A stretch of 64,000 nucleotides of DNA from the NCBI GenBank assembly GCA_043228905.1, contig JBHGNT010000022.1:558001-622000 (forward strand). Direction: 5' to 3'. Origin of the DNA: Azolla caroliniana (Eukaryota; Polypodiophyta). The position numbers and the translations under genes are program-made. This document shows positions 1-11,823 of the stretch, in pieces; position 1 is the stretch's first letter; every line of letters starts with the position of its first letter. The notes beneath the pieces were generated by a model. The model saw nothing but the letters and a program-made list of their open reading frames with translations, made no database searches and was not told the DNA's origin.

Positions 1-247
1 TGGATTCAGTGACTAAGTTTCAAATTGGAGCATGGAAGCCCAAAATTTCCTTTTTACAATAAATCATGTATACGTATCATGTGTGTGTCTGTGTGCATTT
101 TGCAACCTGGGTCATTTATTTGAGTTTCTTGGATGTTCCTGAATCAGGTTACAAATTTAAGAACTGATTGCAATACACACATTATAAGGATTTAACTATC
201 AAGCCAGATCACTATAGTTACATATAGAAACACGTTATTTTTCATAC

Positions 248-726
248 CTTTTGTATTGCATAGTCTTTATGTTGAAACCAAGGGTAGGGCTGATACCACT
301 CGTGTCTTCGCCATTGATTCTCTTGACTATGGTAGTTTTACCTGCATTATCAAGGCCCCTGCCACAAATGATTTTCTTTTCTTTTCTTGAGAAGTAAAAG
401 AATCTCCAAAAATTCCAAGAAGAAGAATCTCCAGAGACTGCAAATTATTATTATTAATTCTTTTTGAAAGGAATTTCTCCAAAAGGATATAAACAAGAAG
501 CTGCAAAGGATGAGAATCTCCCCGAAGGATGTGAAGCAGGATTTCCCAACAATTTTTGAGATGGGAATCTCCAGAAAGCGTGGCAAGAGGAGTGCCCAAG
601 GAACATAAGGAAGAGCAAAATCAATGTGTGATTGTGTGTGTGTGTTGGGGGGGGAACTTACACCATCAGGATCCGCATCTCCTTCTCTTTCTTCTTAACC
701 TTTCGGATGATTGAGAGAAGACCCAT
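248..726 (-). CDS. TTN5: ARL2/TITAN5 small GTPase, 5' part (exons 1-2; gene runs off the left edge)
   Basis: Arf-like GTPase 2, which works with tubulin cofactors and is needed for microtubule function; in Arabidopsis the gene is TITAN5/HALLIMASCH (family knowledge). Seen here: exon 1 is 726-662 (starts MGLLSIIRK, lysine-rich, 21 codons plus 2 nt, donor GTAAGT). Exon 2 is 358-248 (phase fits exactly, donor GTATGA). The P-loop GLDNAGKT covers residues 23-30 and the switch I region ISPTLGFNIK residues 44-53, both as in ARL2. The short N-terminus lacks the glycine-2 myristoylation context of true Arfs only partly (MG is present), but ARL2 is known to be poorly myristoylated. Exon 3, expected to carry the WDVGGQ motif, is not in bases 1-247, so it lies outside the window. 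The 303-bp intron holds several copies of GAATCTCC. The 5' flank is microsatellite-rich. Confidence 0.9.
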
Positions 727-819
727 CTCTGTCTCTGTCTCTGTCTCTGTCTCTGTCTCTTGCTCTGTTTCTGTGCCTGTCTCCCCTGCAGTTTGGGAGG
801 TACATATGAATACAGTATC

Positions 820-851
<32 letters not shown>

Positions 852-974
852 TGTACATATATGTGTGTATGTATGTGTGTATGTATGTATGTATGTATGT
901 ATGTATGTATGTACATATATGTGTGTGTGTATGTATGTATGTATGTATGTATGTATATGTATGTATGTATGTAA
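727..974. repeat. Microsatellites in the 5' flank of the ARL2 gene: (CTGTCT)n then (TATG)n
   Basis: Directly upstream of the ARL2 start codon a CTGTCT/CTCTGT tract runs from 727 to about 760. A second, interrupted TATG/TGTG tract follows from about 823 to 974. On the gene's own strand the first reads as GA-rich 5' leader. Open frames through these tracts are low-complexity artefacts. Confidence 0.85.
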
Positions 975-3900
975 AATAAACATAGTATTATTTGTTTCCC
1001 AAGAAGGGTTGGTTTGCATGCATCTTGTCTCGTCTCTCGCTCTTCTATCTATCGATCACCACAAAAGATCTGGTAAAGCAGCTCGTCTTCTGATCAAGTG
1101 GATTCTTTGGAAGAAGAACTCCCTTGTAAGCCGTCGGTTTTTCGATAAGGATAGCGAAAGATGCTATCGAAAGGCGCCCTCTCCTGCTACTAGTTTCTGG
1201 TGTCCGTAAGTGTTGTGTCCCACCTATACAATGAAGCAACGAATCATTGTAAGAGTAACCAACACTTTTTATGAGAGGGGAGCTTGGTTTTCATAAGAGT
1301 TTTTAAGATAGTATGCGTCGACATTAGGATCAACCTTCAATCCATAATGTTAGTGGTGGGTATTGATGCTCTCCTAGGAGTTTCAATTCATAAAGTTAGT
1401 GGTTGTTATTGCCTAAATCCCATATAGGCATGAGGGGTGAAAAGGAGATTGATAAGTTTCTTTATATCAACTTGAATCATTAGGATGGTCAAGAATACCA
1501 TTTGCCTTGGCTTGATTATGATCATACCCAAGAAGAAAGGGAAGCACGACCTTGATTAGGAGATTGTTGCTCCCAATTTGCATGAGAACAAAAAATCTAC
1601 CTTTATTGGTCATGTTTCACTTAAAGTGCCCAAACTAGTGAACACACCAATATCAAAGGTCCCGACCTCACCCACAACCATTGAGATCATTGACTCCCTT
1701 CCGAAGTCAGATGAAGTTATTGGCACCATCATCATGATCTTGCCCTTGATTGTGCAATCGTTTTCTATTCTCTATCCATTTGGTAACGTTATATATGTGT
1801 TGAGTTGTGTTAATTGTGGGTACTATGCTATCGATCCCTGATTCTTTTCATATTGTGCATTTTTTATTCGTGCAAGACTTGCATACAAGGTCATAGGTCA
1901 AGGTTGAGAGTAGATGTGTTCAAGGTAGACCGATGCTTAGAGTGGAGGGTCTTCCTTCTAGAACTAACAATAAGAGAAGTCAACATACATAACCAAAACC
2001 CACAATGATAGTAGAGGATAGATGTTGTGTAGGTTGTGTTTGTTGCGCTGAATTGCCAGGATTTTCTTCAAGGGGAGAAAGACCATGGGATTATGTGGAA
2101 TAGATGCCGAAGAGGACGAAGTGAAATCTACATATTTTTATTGCTTGACTATATCAATTTACACCACTTAAACAATACCACTTTAATCGTCTCTCGAGAA
2201 TGCAAGATGACTTAACTTACAACTCTCATATGTGTGTAGTGGGGAAGATTTAGATTCTCAATTATCACTTAATAGGCGAAAGCTCTTGTGATATGTTATT
2301 CCCCTTTCTTTTGCTTCGTTTTCACCTTCCTTCATTTTCCTCATTGTAGGAAACTCTTCCTTTTCTCCATCTTATCTGATCTCTAAATATTATTGTTGTC
2401 TTCTTCTTCCTCCTCCCTTCACACTCTTGCTCCCTAATGTTATTGCTTGCTTCTTCACTTACTCATTGATTGATTTCTTCCTTCCTTCCTTCCTTTATTT
2501 CCCTCTCTCTCCCCAAGTGTTTTTTTAAAGCTACGGACCATCCTCATTGACATGCTTCTAGGTTTCTCTAGAAGCTAATAGAACATCTTTTAATAATTAT
2601 AAAAATGGGCATGGTCAATTTTAATTCATAATTATAAAAATTGCCTTTTAAACTTTTAGAACAATCCTTTCTTGCATGTACAAATATGGCCCAAACATTC
2701 AAAAGGCCACAACTCAACCTCTAAACATCTAAGTCACGTGTTGTTTTCTCTATGATCCCTTTATCACTAAGCGTAGCCATTGGTGCCCAAATTTGACTAC
2801 TTTCACCTTGTCAAGTGTGAGCTTCAGGAGAACATGAATAAAGGGAACTCATTTTGGATGAGAAGGTGAACCTTGACTATTATATGACAATGGAGAATTG
2901 GGCTAACCTCTTTATGAAGGCCCTAGGAGTTGAGAAAATTAAGAAGTTGATCATTGACATAAGAGAACACTAACTTGATGTTGATATTTGACCTCTTTGG
3001 AGAAAAAGGAAGCGTCGAATCAATTAGACATACAAATGATGGGAGAGTTCGACAAGTCGAATGAGCTACACCATCAAAGTGAATGATGTGAGAAACCATA
3101 AATGTGATGATATGGGAGTTGTCTATACAAAAGATGAAATAATATGATGTAGGGGTTCACGAAAATGGAACGACGCTAGAGTCCACCACAAATGATGTGG
3201 GAGAGACGAGAGCTCACTATATATAATAAAAAATTGCAATGGATTTTGAATTGGATCGGATCAGATGGCATGGTTGGTCCGGAGAAAGGTTCTTGATTGG
3301 GGTGTTGGATGTCATCAAGCGACAACCACATCACTCGAACAATAATTTCTAAGGTTCCTAGAGGGAATGGAGATGATTTGACTATTGGATTAAGAAACAC
3401 CAATTCAAGGAAACTTATCCAAGCTCAAGTGATCAAGCATGGTGTATTTGAGAATCTTTAGAGATTTCTCTAGAATCATTCCTTGCTCTCTAACTTGTAT
3501 GTACATCCACTTGCTTATGAATACATGAGCTATTGCACTTCTTTGTAACTAATCTCTACATAATCGCGCCATGTGAATTCATCAATATGCTTAGTCTAAT
3601 TTTTATAGTGTTGATGCTCATCAATTGGTCTTATACCTCTGTATGACATGCCTAATTCCAGTTGATTGTGCGGTTGTTTGCTTCTTTATATTTGTAAAAA
3701 AAAGCAAGGTTCATCCTCTTATATGTATAAATTATCTACATAACTAATCCTAACATACTATATGCTTGTATTGCGTACTTAATATTTTTGAAAAGGGTAG
3801 GGGTAAGACTCTTACATATATTCTCTACTTTTAGGGGGGAAAACACATTGATCACCTATAAATTATCTAACTTTTGCTAGAAACACTAAGTTCACGCTCA

Positions 3901-6200
3901 TACATAGGTTCCCCATTAGTATGAAAAAATCAAAGATCATGCTCACACATTCTCTACTTTTAGGAAGAAAACACAATTCATGTGCACATATATGCAATGT
4001 ATTATGTAGATCAACACCACAAGTCGATGCTAGTCAAAGCTTTATCATATGTCTCATTGCTCCAATTTTCTATTTCCCTTGTCTCCCCTATGTTCTCTTG
4101 TCTCTTGCCTCTTTTGGCACCACTTGTCAAATTTTGCTCTACCTGCAATTCCTCTTTCCCAAATATGCACTCTTTCTCATCCCCCTTATTCATTCTTTTG
4201 CTCATGATCCACATCTCCCCAAATCCCTACCCTCGACATTCTTGACAAGTTCAATTTAGGTTTTCATTGAAGACAAGGTTGTTGGGGTTCACTGTACAAT
4301 ACATCATGAAAGGCTAAGATCAATTCCATCGAAGATTCATGTGGTAGATAGCCAAGTCATGATGTCGAGGCTAATCACAAGCATTTTCTTGTTGAGGGTG
4401 TGGTTGGATGGAATCACGTGATTCAACTATTTCAGTACGTCAAAATTAACAAGAGATTGACCACTGAGTCTTGTAATCCAAATGGAGAATGGAATCATCC
4501 CTCGACAAACCATCATTCATAATAATTTTTAGAAAAATCATGAAACATGTTTATAAATTTCTCGTCTATACATATATTATTGTTGCTTGGGACATTATTT
4601 GTAAATTTCAAGTTCACCCCCCCTAAAAAAAACCATTGCTTTGCATTAGTTAGCAAACAAAGTACATCAAAGTTCAACCATTAACCTTAGAGATATATAT
4701 ATATATATCCAACAACTCTAAAAACCAACAACAAATTTAACAAAACTCACATTGGCCTTCCCCTCACAAACCAAATCATAATCCCCACCCCCTCATTTCA
4801 ACTAAATTATCCCACCTACTCTTTTACAACAAAATTATCCGAGTACCACAACAATGGTAACTTGTACCGCAACTATACATATTTACATCTTCTCGAGTCC
4901 ACTAATGGGAGCCACTGGCGGAAACAACCACTTGGGTGCTTGGTGGTTCCATTTAGGCCTTGTCGAAGATTTGACCATCATAGGAGAACCGCCCCATTTC
5001 AACAAAAACTTTGACCGTGCCCTTTCTGCTTCGTTCGATTCCCCCTGAATCGAGTCATACCGTCCGCGCAACCAGGATACAAGCTCTAACTAGATATTTA
5101 GCAACACCTCAATGATTAAAATCTAAAGTAGCAAGCAGACACCATCTCCATGTCAGTACAAGCTCAACTTAAGCTTTTGCTCACTATACAAAATTATTAT
5201 AGTTCGATAGTTTGCATTAATTTATTAGAGGTCACACAAAATATGTCATGGAATTGTAGTGCTAGTGCATGTAATGCTCGCAAGAAATTTCTTTAGGCCA
5301 AAAAGTGGTTTGCGAGCTTCTTACATAAATTTTGGGTGTGACCAAGATTGATGAGCTTTTGAAAGTTTGATATTTCTCTCTCTTCTATGAACATTCATAA
5401 CCCTTTGAAGACCATATATGAACCTTGATGACCCAACCATATGATCCATTGATGACTCATCCATGACATACCCATAGAACAATACATTGAATAAATAAAA
5501 ATTGCACTATAAAAGCTGAATTGTTCTTCAAATAAATAAAATCATGGTACTTTTTAGAAATAAAATTTCATGTCTCTTGTAAGGGTTTTTCGTGTGTCAA
5601 TTTATTGGTGGCCGGCTTTCCCTTGACCCTACTACCTCTCACCAAAATATAGCTTTTTGCTTTTTTCTCTCAATAGAGAACAAGGAAATTATTTGCTTTC
5701 CTCATGCATGTCTTTATTTGGGTTGGATGTTTATTTTTATAAGTAGTCAATCTTATTACTTTTAACTTTCTTTATGTTTACTTTAACATTTATTGTTTAT
5801 CTATTTATTTAGTCCTTATTTTAGAAAATTTAAGTTTTGATGTGTACTAGGCTTAGTGTTGCTCGAATGAAGGAGTGTAAGGTGCACATTAATGTTGGTT
5901 CAATCGTGCACACATGCATAACTTCAAAGTTCTTGGCATATTCTCGGTTCAATCAAACATAGTTATATTGGAGAGGTTTGTGTGTAGGTCAATGAGTTTA
6001 TTCATGTTATTGGTGCTGGTTCATTGATGTTGATACAAAGTCTAGGTTTAGGTGGAGGATTGATATGAGTGATGCATTACAGGTTTATGCTATGTATATG
6101 ACAATGATCTGGTTAATGCTACACTCAACAATGCGCAAGAAGTTACATAATGGATATGCTCCATGGAGATTGAATCGAAAAAAATGCACATAACAATAAC
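975..6200. other. Intergenic DNA with no recognisable gene
   Basis: AT-rich sequence read on both strands. Short open frames exist (for example 1578-1841 plus, 3921-4259 plus, 4854-5048 plus), but none shows a known motif, splice pattern or codon bias. Decayed transposon sequence is likely between 1240 and 3500 but cannot be assigned. Confidence 0.5.
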
Positions 6201-6224
6201 ATGCGACATCTCAGGATAGAATTG

Positions 6225-6375
6225 TTGATAGATAGCACAAATGTGAATACGAGGTACCATTTCTCAGGTTTGATAGACAATTACATATATGTGAGCTCCT
6301 TTGATGTTTTGGTAATGGTGGGCACAAAGTCGAAGACTGTATTATGTACAGACGACCTACCTTGTCGATAGCCTT
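6225..6375 (+). pseudogene. Possible LINE ORF1 zinc-knuckle remnant
   Basis: One frame reads EYEVPFLRFDRQLHICELL, then a stop, then CFGNGGHKVEDC. This resembles the conserved 'YEGL..CF.CG..GH....C' zinc-knuckle segment of plant LINE ORF1 proteins (CCHC_4 type). No intact frame surrounds it. This is recognition by motif only. Confidence 0.4.
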
Positions 6376-6774
6376 GGGTTGGCGATGGGCTCTGGCAACA
6401 TATCTAGAGAGATGCACGTATGTGTGCATGACCATATTGGTTGCCTGCCACGTCAACATCTAATAATGCCGAAGCAACTCCTTCACATTGACGTACACAT
6501 GTGACTGAGATGGACGATTTTCTCGAGCATGCACCACCTATATGTTGCCTATGTTTCGATCTCTCGGCTCATTTATGTAGAATCGTCGACGACTAAACCT
6601 AACCGACACCCACAATGTTGTTGACACGAACAACACTTGTCTTTGGGAGGTTGGTCACATGGGGCACACTTGTTCTTCGACACAAACGTCACATGTCATG
6701 TTCTCACACATATGGCCATCCTCCTTCATGGATGGTGGGAGTGGAGTTTGTTTCTTATTATGCTTTATTTACAT

Positions 6775-7015
6775 ATATAGCCTTATTTGCATATGTATAT
6801 GTATGTATGTATAAAATATACAGGGAGTTTGTTGTTGTTGTTGTTATTATTATTATGCTTCATTTACATATATAGCCGTATTTGCATATGTATATGTACA
6901 TAGTATGTACATATAAAATATACTACATATAAAATATACAAGGGAAGTTTGTTATTATTATTATTATGCTTAATTTACATATATAGCTTCATGTCGTTAT
7001 AACTTATGCATATGC
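6775..7015. repeat. Imperfect repeats of an AT-rich segment upstream of the carrier gene
   Basis: The motif TTTACATATATAG...GCATATGTATATGTA occurs three times (around 6768, 6862 and 6973), with TTGTTATTATTATTATGCTT runs between them. The array ends about 100 bp before the BOU-like start codon and probably lies in its promoter region. Confidence 0.6.
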
Positions 7016-7109
7016 ATATGTGTTTTGTATACCAAGAGTTGAGGAACAGAGAAAGAGAAGAGAGCAAGAGACAGATAGCCATAGCCATAGCCATTAGACA
7101 TTAGACACA

Positions 7110-8177
7110 ATGGAAGAGGTTGCCAAGGATCTAACTGCAGGAACAGTGGGAGGGATTGCACAGCTTGTGGTAGGGCACCCCTTTGATACCATCAAAGTAA
7201 AGCTTCAGAGCCAACCCTCACCATCACCATCACCATCACCATCACCATCACCATCACCATCACCATCATCAGTACCAAGGTATTCTTCAGCCATGGATGC
7301 TGTGAAGAAGATAATCGCCCAAGAAGGCCCCAGAGGCCTCTTCAAAGGCATGGGCGCCCCGCTGGCCTCGGTCGCGGCCCTCAACGCGGTCCTCTTCTCG
7401 GCGCGAGGCCAGATGGAGAATATCCTCCGGAGATTCCACGGCATCGGCGAGGGATCTTCGGCGGCTCATTTGAGCATCTTGGATCAGATGGTGTGCGGGG
7501 TGGGCGCGGGGGCCTCGGTCTCGGTGCTCGCATGTCCCACGGAGCTCGTGAAGTGTCGGCTCCAAGCGCAAGCTTGCGTACCTCCCGTGGACCCTAGGGA
7601 AGGCCCACTAGGCACCTCCCGATCGGCCCCCGGAAAGCATGCGAATTCTAGCCTCGTAGTAGCAGCGTCCGGGGTGCCCAGCCATACCAATGGCACTACA
7701 CGCTTCGGGTCGGGCCACGGGCCAATGAGGTACAAAGGACCCCTCGATGTCGCCCTCCGCGTGTTGCGCTCCGAAGGCGGCCCCGCCGGCCTCTTCACGG
7801 GCCTCGCCCCCACCATGCTCCGCGAGATCCCCGGGAACGCCATCATGTTCGGGGCCTACGAGGTCCTCAAGCGCGCCCTCGCGGGCGGGGGCCCCGACAC
7901 CTCCTCGCTCGGTGTCGGCCCCATCGTGGCCGCCGGTGGCCTCGCCGGGTCTTGCTACTGGCTCTCCGTCTACCCCGCTGATGTCGTCAAGAGTGCCATC
8001 CAAGTGGACGATCCGCATAACCCCAAGTATCGTGGCACCCTCGATGCATTCCGTAAGGTCTACTCTAATGAGGGCTTGAAGGGCCTCTACAAAGGTTTCT
8101 CGCCCGCCATGGCCCGTAGCATACCCGCCAATGCTGCGTGCTTCTTGGCTTATGAGATTGTCAAGTCTAACCTTTGA
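7110..8177 (+). CDS. BOU: BOU-type mitochondrial carrier (carnitine/acylcarnitine carrier-like), single exon
   Basis: Mitochondrial inner-membrane carrier of the SLC25 family. The Arabidopsis relative A BOUT DE SOUFFLE is needed for photorespiration and seedling growth. The 355-residue frame has the three-fold carrier repeat, with signatures HPFDTIKVKLQ (residues 23-33), CPTELVKCRLQ (about 142) and YPADVVKSAIQ (about 288), each followed by a G-x-x-G-L-F/Y motif. It starts at the ATG before EEVAKDLTAGTVGG, which matches the family N-terminus. It is longer than the usual ~300 residues for two reasons. An (SP)x8 stretch, residues 37-52, is encoded by a CCATCA hexamer array at 7216-7268. A ~50-residue insertion follows the second signature (about 155-205). 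The gene has no intron and very high GC from about 7320 to 8110, unlike its AT-rich surroundings. No stop or frameshift is seen, so it looks functional. Confidence 0.93.
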   Translation: MEEVAKDLTAGTVGGIAQLVVGHPFDTIKVKLQSQPSPSPSPSPSPSPSPSPSSVPRYSSAMDAVKKIIAQEGPRGLFKGMGAPLASVAALNAVLFSARGQMENILRRFHGIGEGSSAAHLSILDQMVCGVGAGASVSVLACPTELVKCRLQAQACVPPVDPREGPLGTSRSAPGKHANSSLVVAASGVPSHTNGTTRFGSGHGPMRYKGPLDVALRVLRSEGGPAGLFTGLAPTMLREIPGNAIMFGAYEVLKRALAGGGPDTSSLGVGPIVAAGGLAGSCYWLSVYPADVVKSAIQVDDPHNPKYRGTLDAFRKVYSNEGLKGLYKGFSPAMARSIPANAACFLAYEIVKSNL

Positions 8178-8180
8178 TAG

Positions 8181-8335
8181 GATGTGAAACCAAAACCCCT
8201 CAACCCAACTCTTTGGTCCTCGATCGGATGTGAAACCGCTCAACCCAACTCTTTGGTCCTCGATCGAATGTGAAACCGCACAACCCAACTCTTTGGACCT
8301 CGATCAAATGTGGAACCGCTCAACCTACTCTTTTG
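8181..8335 (+). repeat. Tandem 40-bp repeat in the 3' flank of the carrier gene
   Basis: Four copies of GATGTGAAACCGCTCAACCC...CTCGATCG start at 8181, 8227, 8267 and 8307. The first is 46 bp, the next two are 40 bp and the last is partial. They begin directly after the stop codon, so they are likely transcribed as 3' UTR. Confidence 0.85.
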
Positions 8336-8699
8336 CTAACACAGTCACCATTCTCTCTCTGTCTCTCTCTCTTATCACCTTGTGATGATTTTTGAGTCCA
8401 TGCATGCTCAAATACCGATGATTATCATTATGGTAAAAAGTTCCCGAGGACTTTTGTTCAAAATGATTGCTTGTTCGAAACCTTGATATTTTCTTGTCCC
8501 ACATTGATGGTTTGCCTTCCTATTTAAGGATTAGTGAAGAGAAAATGATATATTCATCACTATACTCATAAAGACACAGTTTTCTAAGCATTTATTATTG
8601 GATAAACAAGATAGAACTATGTAATCAAGAATCAAGAATTTGGGTTTCGTAATGTTGTTTTCAACTTCCACACCATGGGTACGGCACCATATCCGTAAC

Positions 8700-9547
8700 C
8701 ATAGATTGAGCCATGCGTGATATTCTTGAGATTCGACATCCGTAATATTCGTGGTATTCGAGAATAGAAAATGGCCCTAAGAATATTATAAAACCATTCG
8801 TTTACATATACATATACACACATACATACATACACATACATATATACACACATACACAAACATATATATACATATACACACACATACATAGATACATATA
8901 CACACACATACATATATGTGTACACAGACATACATCAATAATTAATTAACTCATTAATATAATGATTAATTTACTATTAACTAATTAATTCACTTAAACA
9001 TTAATTGATTCACTAATACATTAATTAATTTACAAATACATATCTTAATTCATTAACATATTAATTAATTCATTGGAAAATATTAGTTAATTAATTAATA
9101 ATCAATTAATGCATTAATAATTAATTAATTAGGGCTTTGGCAAAACTTAGGGTTTCAGTGAAACTCTGAATTTGTAGCGGACAACAGGATGTAGGATTAG
9201 GTAGAGCATGAGAGGGAGTCGATGATGCAGGTCGAAAAGAAGAAATTTTGTCGAAATTAGGATTATGACAGAAATTAGGGTTTTCTGTCGAAACCCTAAT
9301 TTCTGGCCGAGAACAGGATATAGAGGGAAGCGAGGGTGTAAGTAGCACGCAGAGGGAGTAGGGTGAGGCGTCTTTGCTTCCTGTTGGCCACTGTTCACTC
9401 GCTCGTAAATAAAACACATTTTTATTTTTATTTTTATTTTTTTATTTTCAAAAAAAAGAAGAAAACGAATATATTTACGTGTATTCGTATTCCTATTCGT
9501 ATGGATTCGTGGGGCAGGCCCCACGAATGCGAATATTTCAATCTATG
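8700..9547. mobile_element. Non-autonomous hAT-like element with 8-bp TSD
   Basis: The terminal inverted repeat is CATAGATTGA at the left end; the right end is its exact reverse complement. Flanks are perfect 8-bp duplications, TCCGTAAC at 8692-8699 and 9548-9555. An 8-bp duplication is the hallmark of the hAT superfamily. The 848-bp interior holds a CATA/CACA microsatellite (about 8808-8930), ATTAATTA-rich DNA (about 8936-9130) and an inverted AAATTAGGGTTTTC-type pair (9255-9305), but no transposase frame. Confidence 0.8.
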
Positions 9548-9555
9548 TCCGTAAC

Positions 9556-10440
9556 ATACATTTTCCCTTTTTTGCAATGCATTAAATTACATGTGAGGGA
9601 CCTCACGAAGAGTTGAGAAAACCATTCACAAGGAATAGACATGATATTGATTTTCGATATTGAAATAAACTTAGAATCACAAGGTGATCGTAATGGACAA
9701 GCATGTAGAACATCAAAGAGTGTCCATAGAGTTCAAACCTTCATAGAGCGAAGTTGTGTATGGTTGCTAGAGTCATGGACAAATTACCTGAATTCTAAAA
9801 GTGCTTGCTCAAACTATCACCAACGAACATTATTGATTAGTCTTGGAGATTTGTTCCTCTCTTTCGATTTCTAATTCATATTATTGCAAAATCATTTGGG
9901 TCCACATACAATTAGTGCTTGTCCTATTTCAATCTCCACTTGATAAATGTCAAAGTATCTCATTCTATTGTTATGTCTACTCTAGTTATTTGTGTGAGTG
10001 TATCTTTGTACTAGCAAAGTTTTGTCTCCACATCAATATCGTAGGTTGAGGGTTCAAACCACCATATACCCTATTCATGGTGAGTCGTACGAGAGTGGTT
10101 ATTGAACACTCCCAAGCTGCTAACCTTGTTTAGCCTAGCCTTGGTAACCACCTCTTCTAAGCACTACGCTCATTAAGAAACTTACTAATGCCATATGTCA
10201 GCTGGCATTCCTATGTGGAATTTCTAGATGTTAGAGCAGTTGGGGTCATTTTTTCAAGTGCACATTCAAGTTTAAAGGACATGCCGCTCCCAACATATGT
10301 TGTCATAGTATTAGGGTTCATTGACTGAGCAATAGCTAGGGGGTGGGTATCACCTTGTAGTTTTAGTTTCGCTTACGCATTGTGAAGGTCAGACTCGAGT
10401 CGGGCCATGCGGCCTTTAGATGCTTTAAGTTTGGCTTCCA
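9556..10440. other. Intergenic DNA, nothing recognised
   Basis: No coding motif on either strand. A pol III B-box-like GGGTTCAAACC near 10050 has no tRNA fold around it. Confidence 0.4.
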
Positions 10441-10450
10441 CTTCTCGTTG

Positions 10451-11730
10451 TCAGGCCATGAGTAGAGCTTCGATGGTGAGAGCTATGTAGTAGTGCTTTA
10501 GTTTGCTACTGTTGATGAATCCTAGAATGTCAATTCCTTTGAGTGTGTGTATTCGACATGCTATTGTCTTGGTAATCTCTGAGATTACATATGGGCCTTC
10601 ACCCCGTAATTTGAGCTTCTTTTTGTGTCGTTGAGAGACAAATTTGAGGGCCATGTCTCCTTTAGTTAGGTCTTTATCCTTTACTTTGTTGCCATGCCAC
10701 GCCTTTTTGTTGGCTTTCTCTGCTAGGAGTGCTTGGAATGCAAGTAGCTGAGTTTCTATTAGATGTTCCAAGTTCTCTAGGTTTGATGGGAGGGGGTTCC
10801 CATCCCATTGTTCTTGGATGGCTATCTTGAGGCTAGGGACGAGGAACTCGACAAGTAGTACCGCCTCTTGTCCATATACAATTTGACGGGCTTGTGGTGA
10901 GTTGCTACTTTGTAGGAGGTGCAAAAAGGCCACAATGTAGCTTGGAGTTTGGTGCTCCAATTGAACCAAGAGACGACGATTATCTTCGTAAGCACTGTAC
11001 ATAGCACCTTATTAGTGCTTTCCGCTTGTCCATTGCATCGGGGGTAGTAAGGGGAGCTCTTGCGGTGCGTCACCATGAACTCGCCTAGTAGGTGTGCTAC
11101 CTCAGTGAGGAAATGCGAGCCTTGGTCACTAATGATTTCGAGTGGGCATCCAAACCATGTGATGACGTTTTCACATAGGAATCTAGCAGTGGTGTGAGCA
11201 TCGGCATTAACATAGGCTTTGGCTTTGGCCCACTTGGTGGCATAATTGGTGGCGGTGATTATGTATCGGTTGAGATTTGGAAGCTAGATAAAATCAATAC
11301 CCCATTTCTCGAATGGCTGCCAAGCCACTATTGGGTTTAATGTGTTGAAATCCACTTTTTGTGAGCGCTTAAAACGTTGGCACTCGTCACACCGATGTAC
11401 GTACTTGTATGTGTCTTTAAATAGTGTTGACCATCATAGGCCTGATTGGAGGACTTTGCGTATGGTGGACTCAGGCTTGAAATGACCGCTTCCACTTTCG
11501 CAATGAGCTTGTTCGATGACGGTGATGACATCATGGTCTACTACACACATTCGAAGTACATCGTCGTTGCCTCTTGATACAAGTTCCCTCTGAGCATCGT
11601 GAAGGGGCCACACTTCCTCAACAATACACGTGCTTGGGCATGATTTAATTATTTTAAGAAGAATGCTCCACGTTTGATTAAGACGCGGACGATGTCTGAT
11701 GTCTTTGACTGCCAGTGTCATAAAAAATTT
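10451..11730 (-). pseudogene. Ty3/gypsy integrase remnant
   Basis: Reading leftward on the minus strand, the HHCC zinc-binding part (GHFKPESTIRKVL ... CDECQRFKR, about 11725-11370) is followed by a damaged catalytic core. Next comes SSPYYPRCNGQAESTNKVL (about 11060), the site of the catalytic glutamate, then YGQEAVLLVEF (about 10860) and a GPYVI segment (about 10590). Frames change several times (11434-11721, 11337-11534, 10822-11076, 10451-11002), so it is inactive. The YG.EAVLPVE-like phrase is typical of plant Ty3/gypsy pol. No LTRs were identified. Confidence 0.75.
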
Positions 11731-11823
11731 ACCTGAACAAGCATTGAAAGTGACTTGTGTAGAATCTATGTATCAATGGAGGTAAACCCTCTTCGATATC
11801 ATTTGTGGAGCTCGGACCGGCGT

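Noticed and set aside
632-1019. Open frames of repeated CMYV/HTYI residues
   Set aside because: Translations of the TATG/TACA microsatellite.
7484-8288. Long antisense open frames (up to 226 codons) across the carrier gene
   Set aside because: Shadows of a GC-rich coding sequence; no motif of their own, while the plus-strand frame matches a known family throughout.
10040-10130. Possible tRNA or SINE head (GGGTTCAAACC B-box-like)
   Set aside because: No A box at the right distance and no cloverleaf could be drawn.
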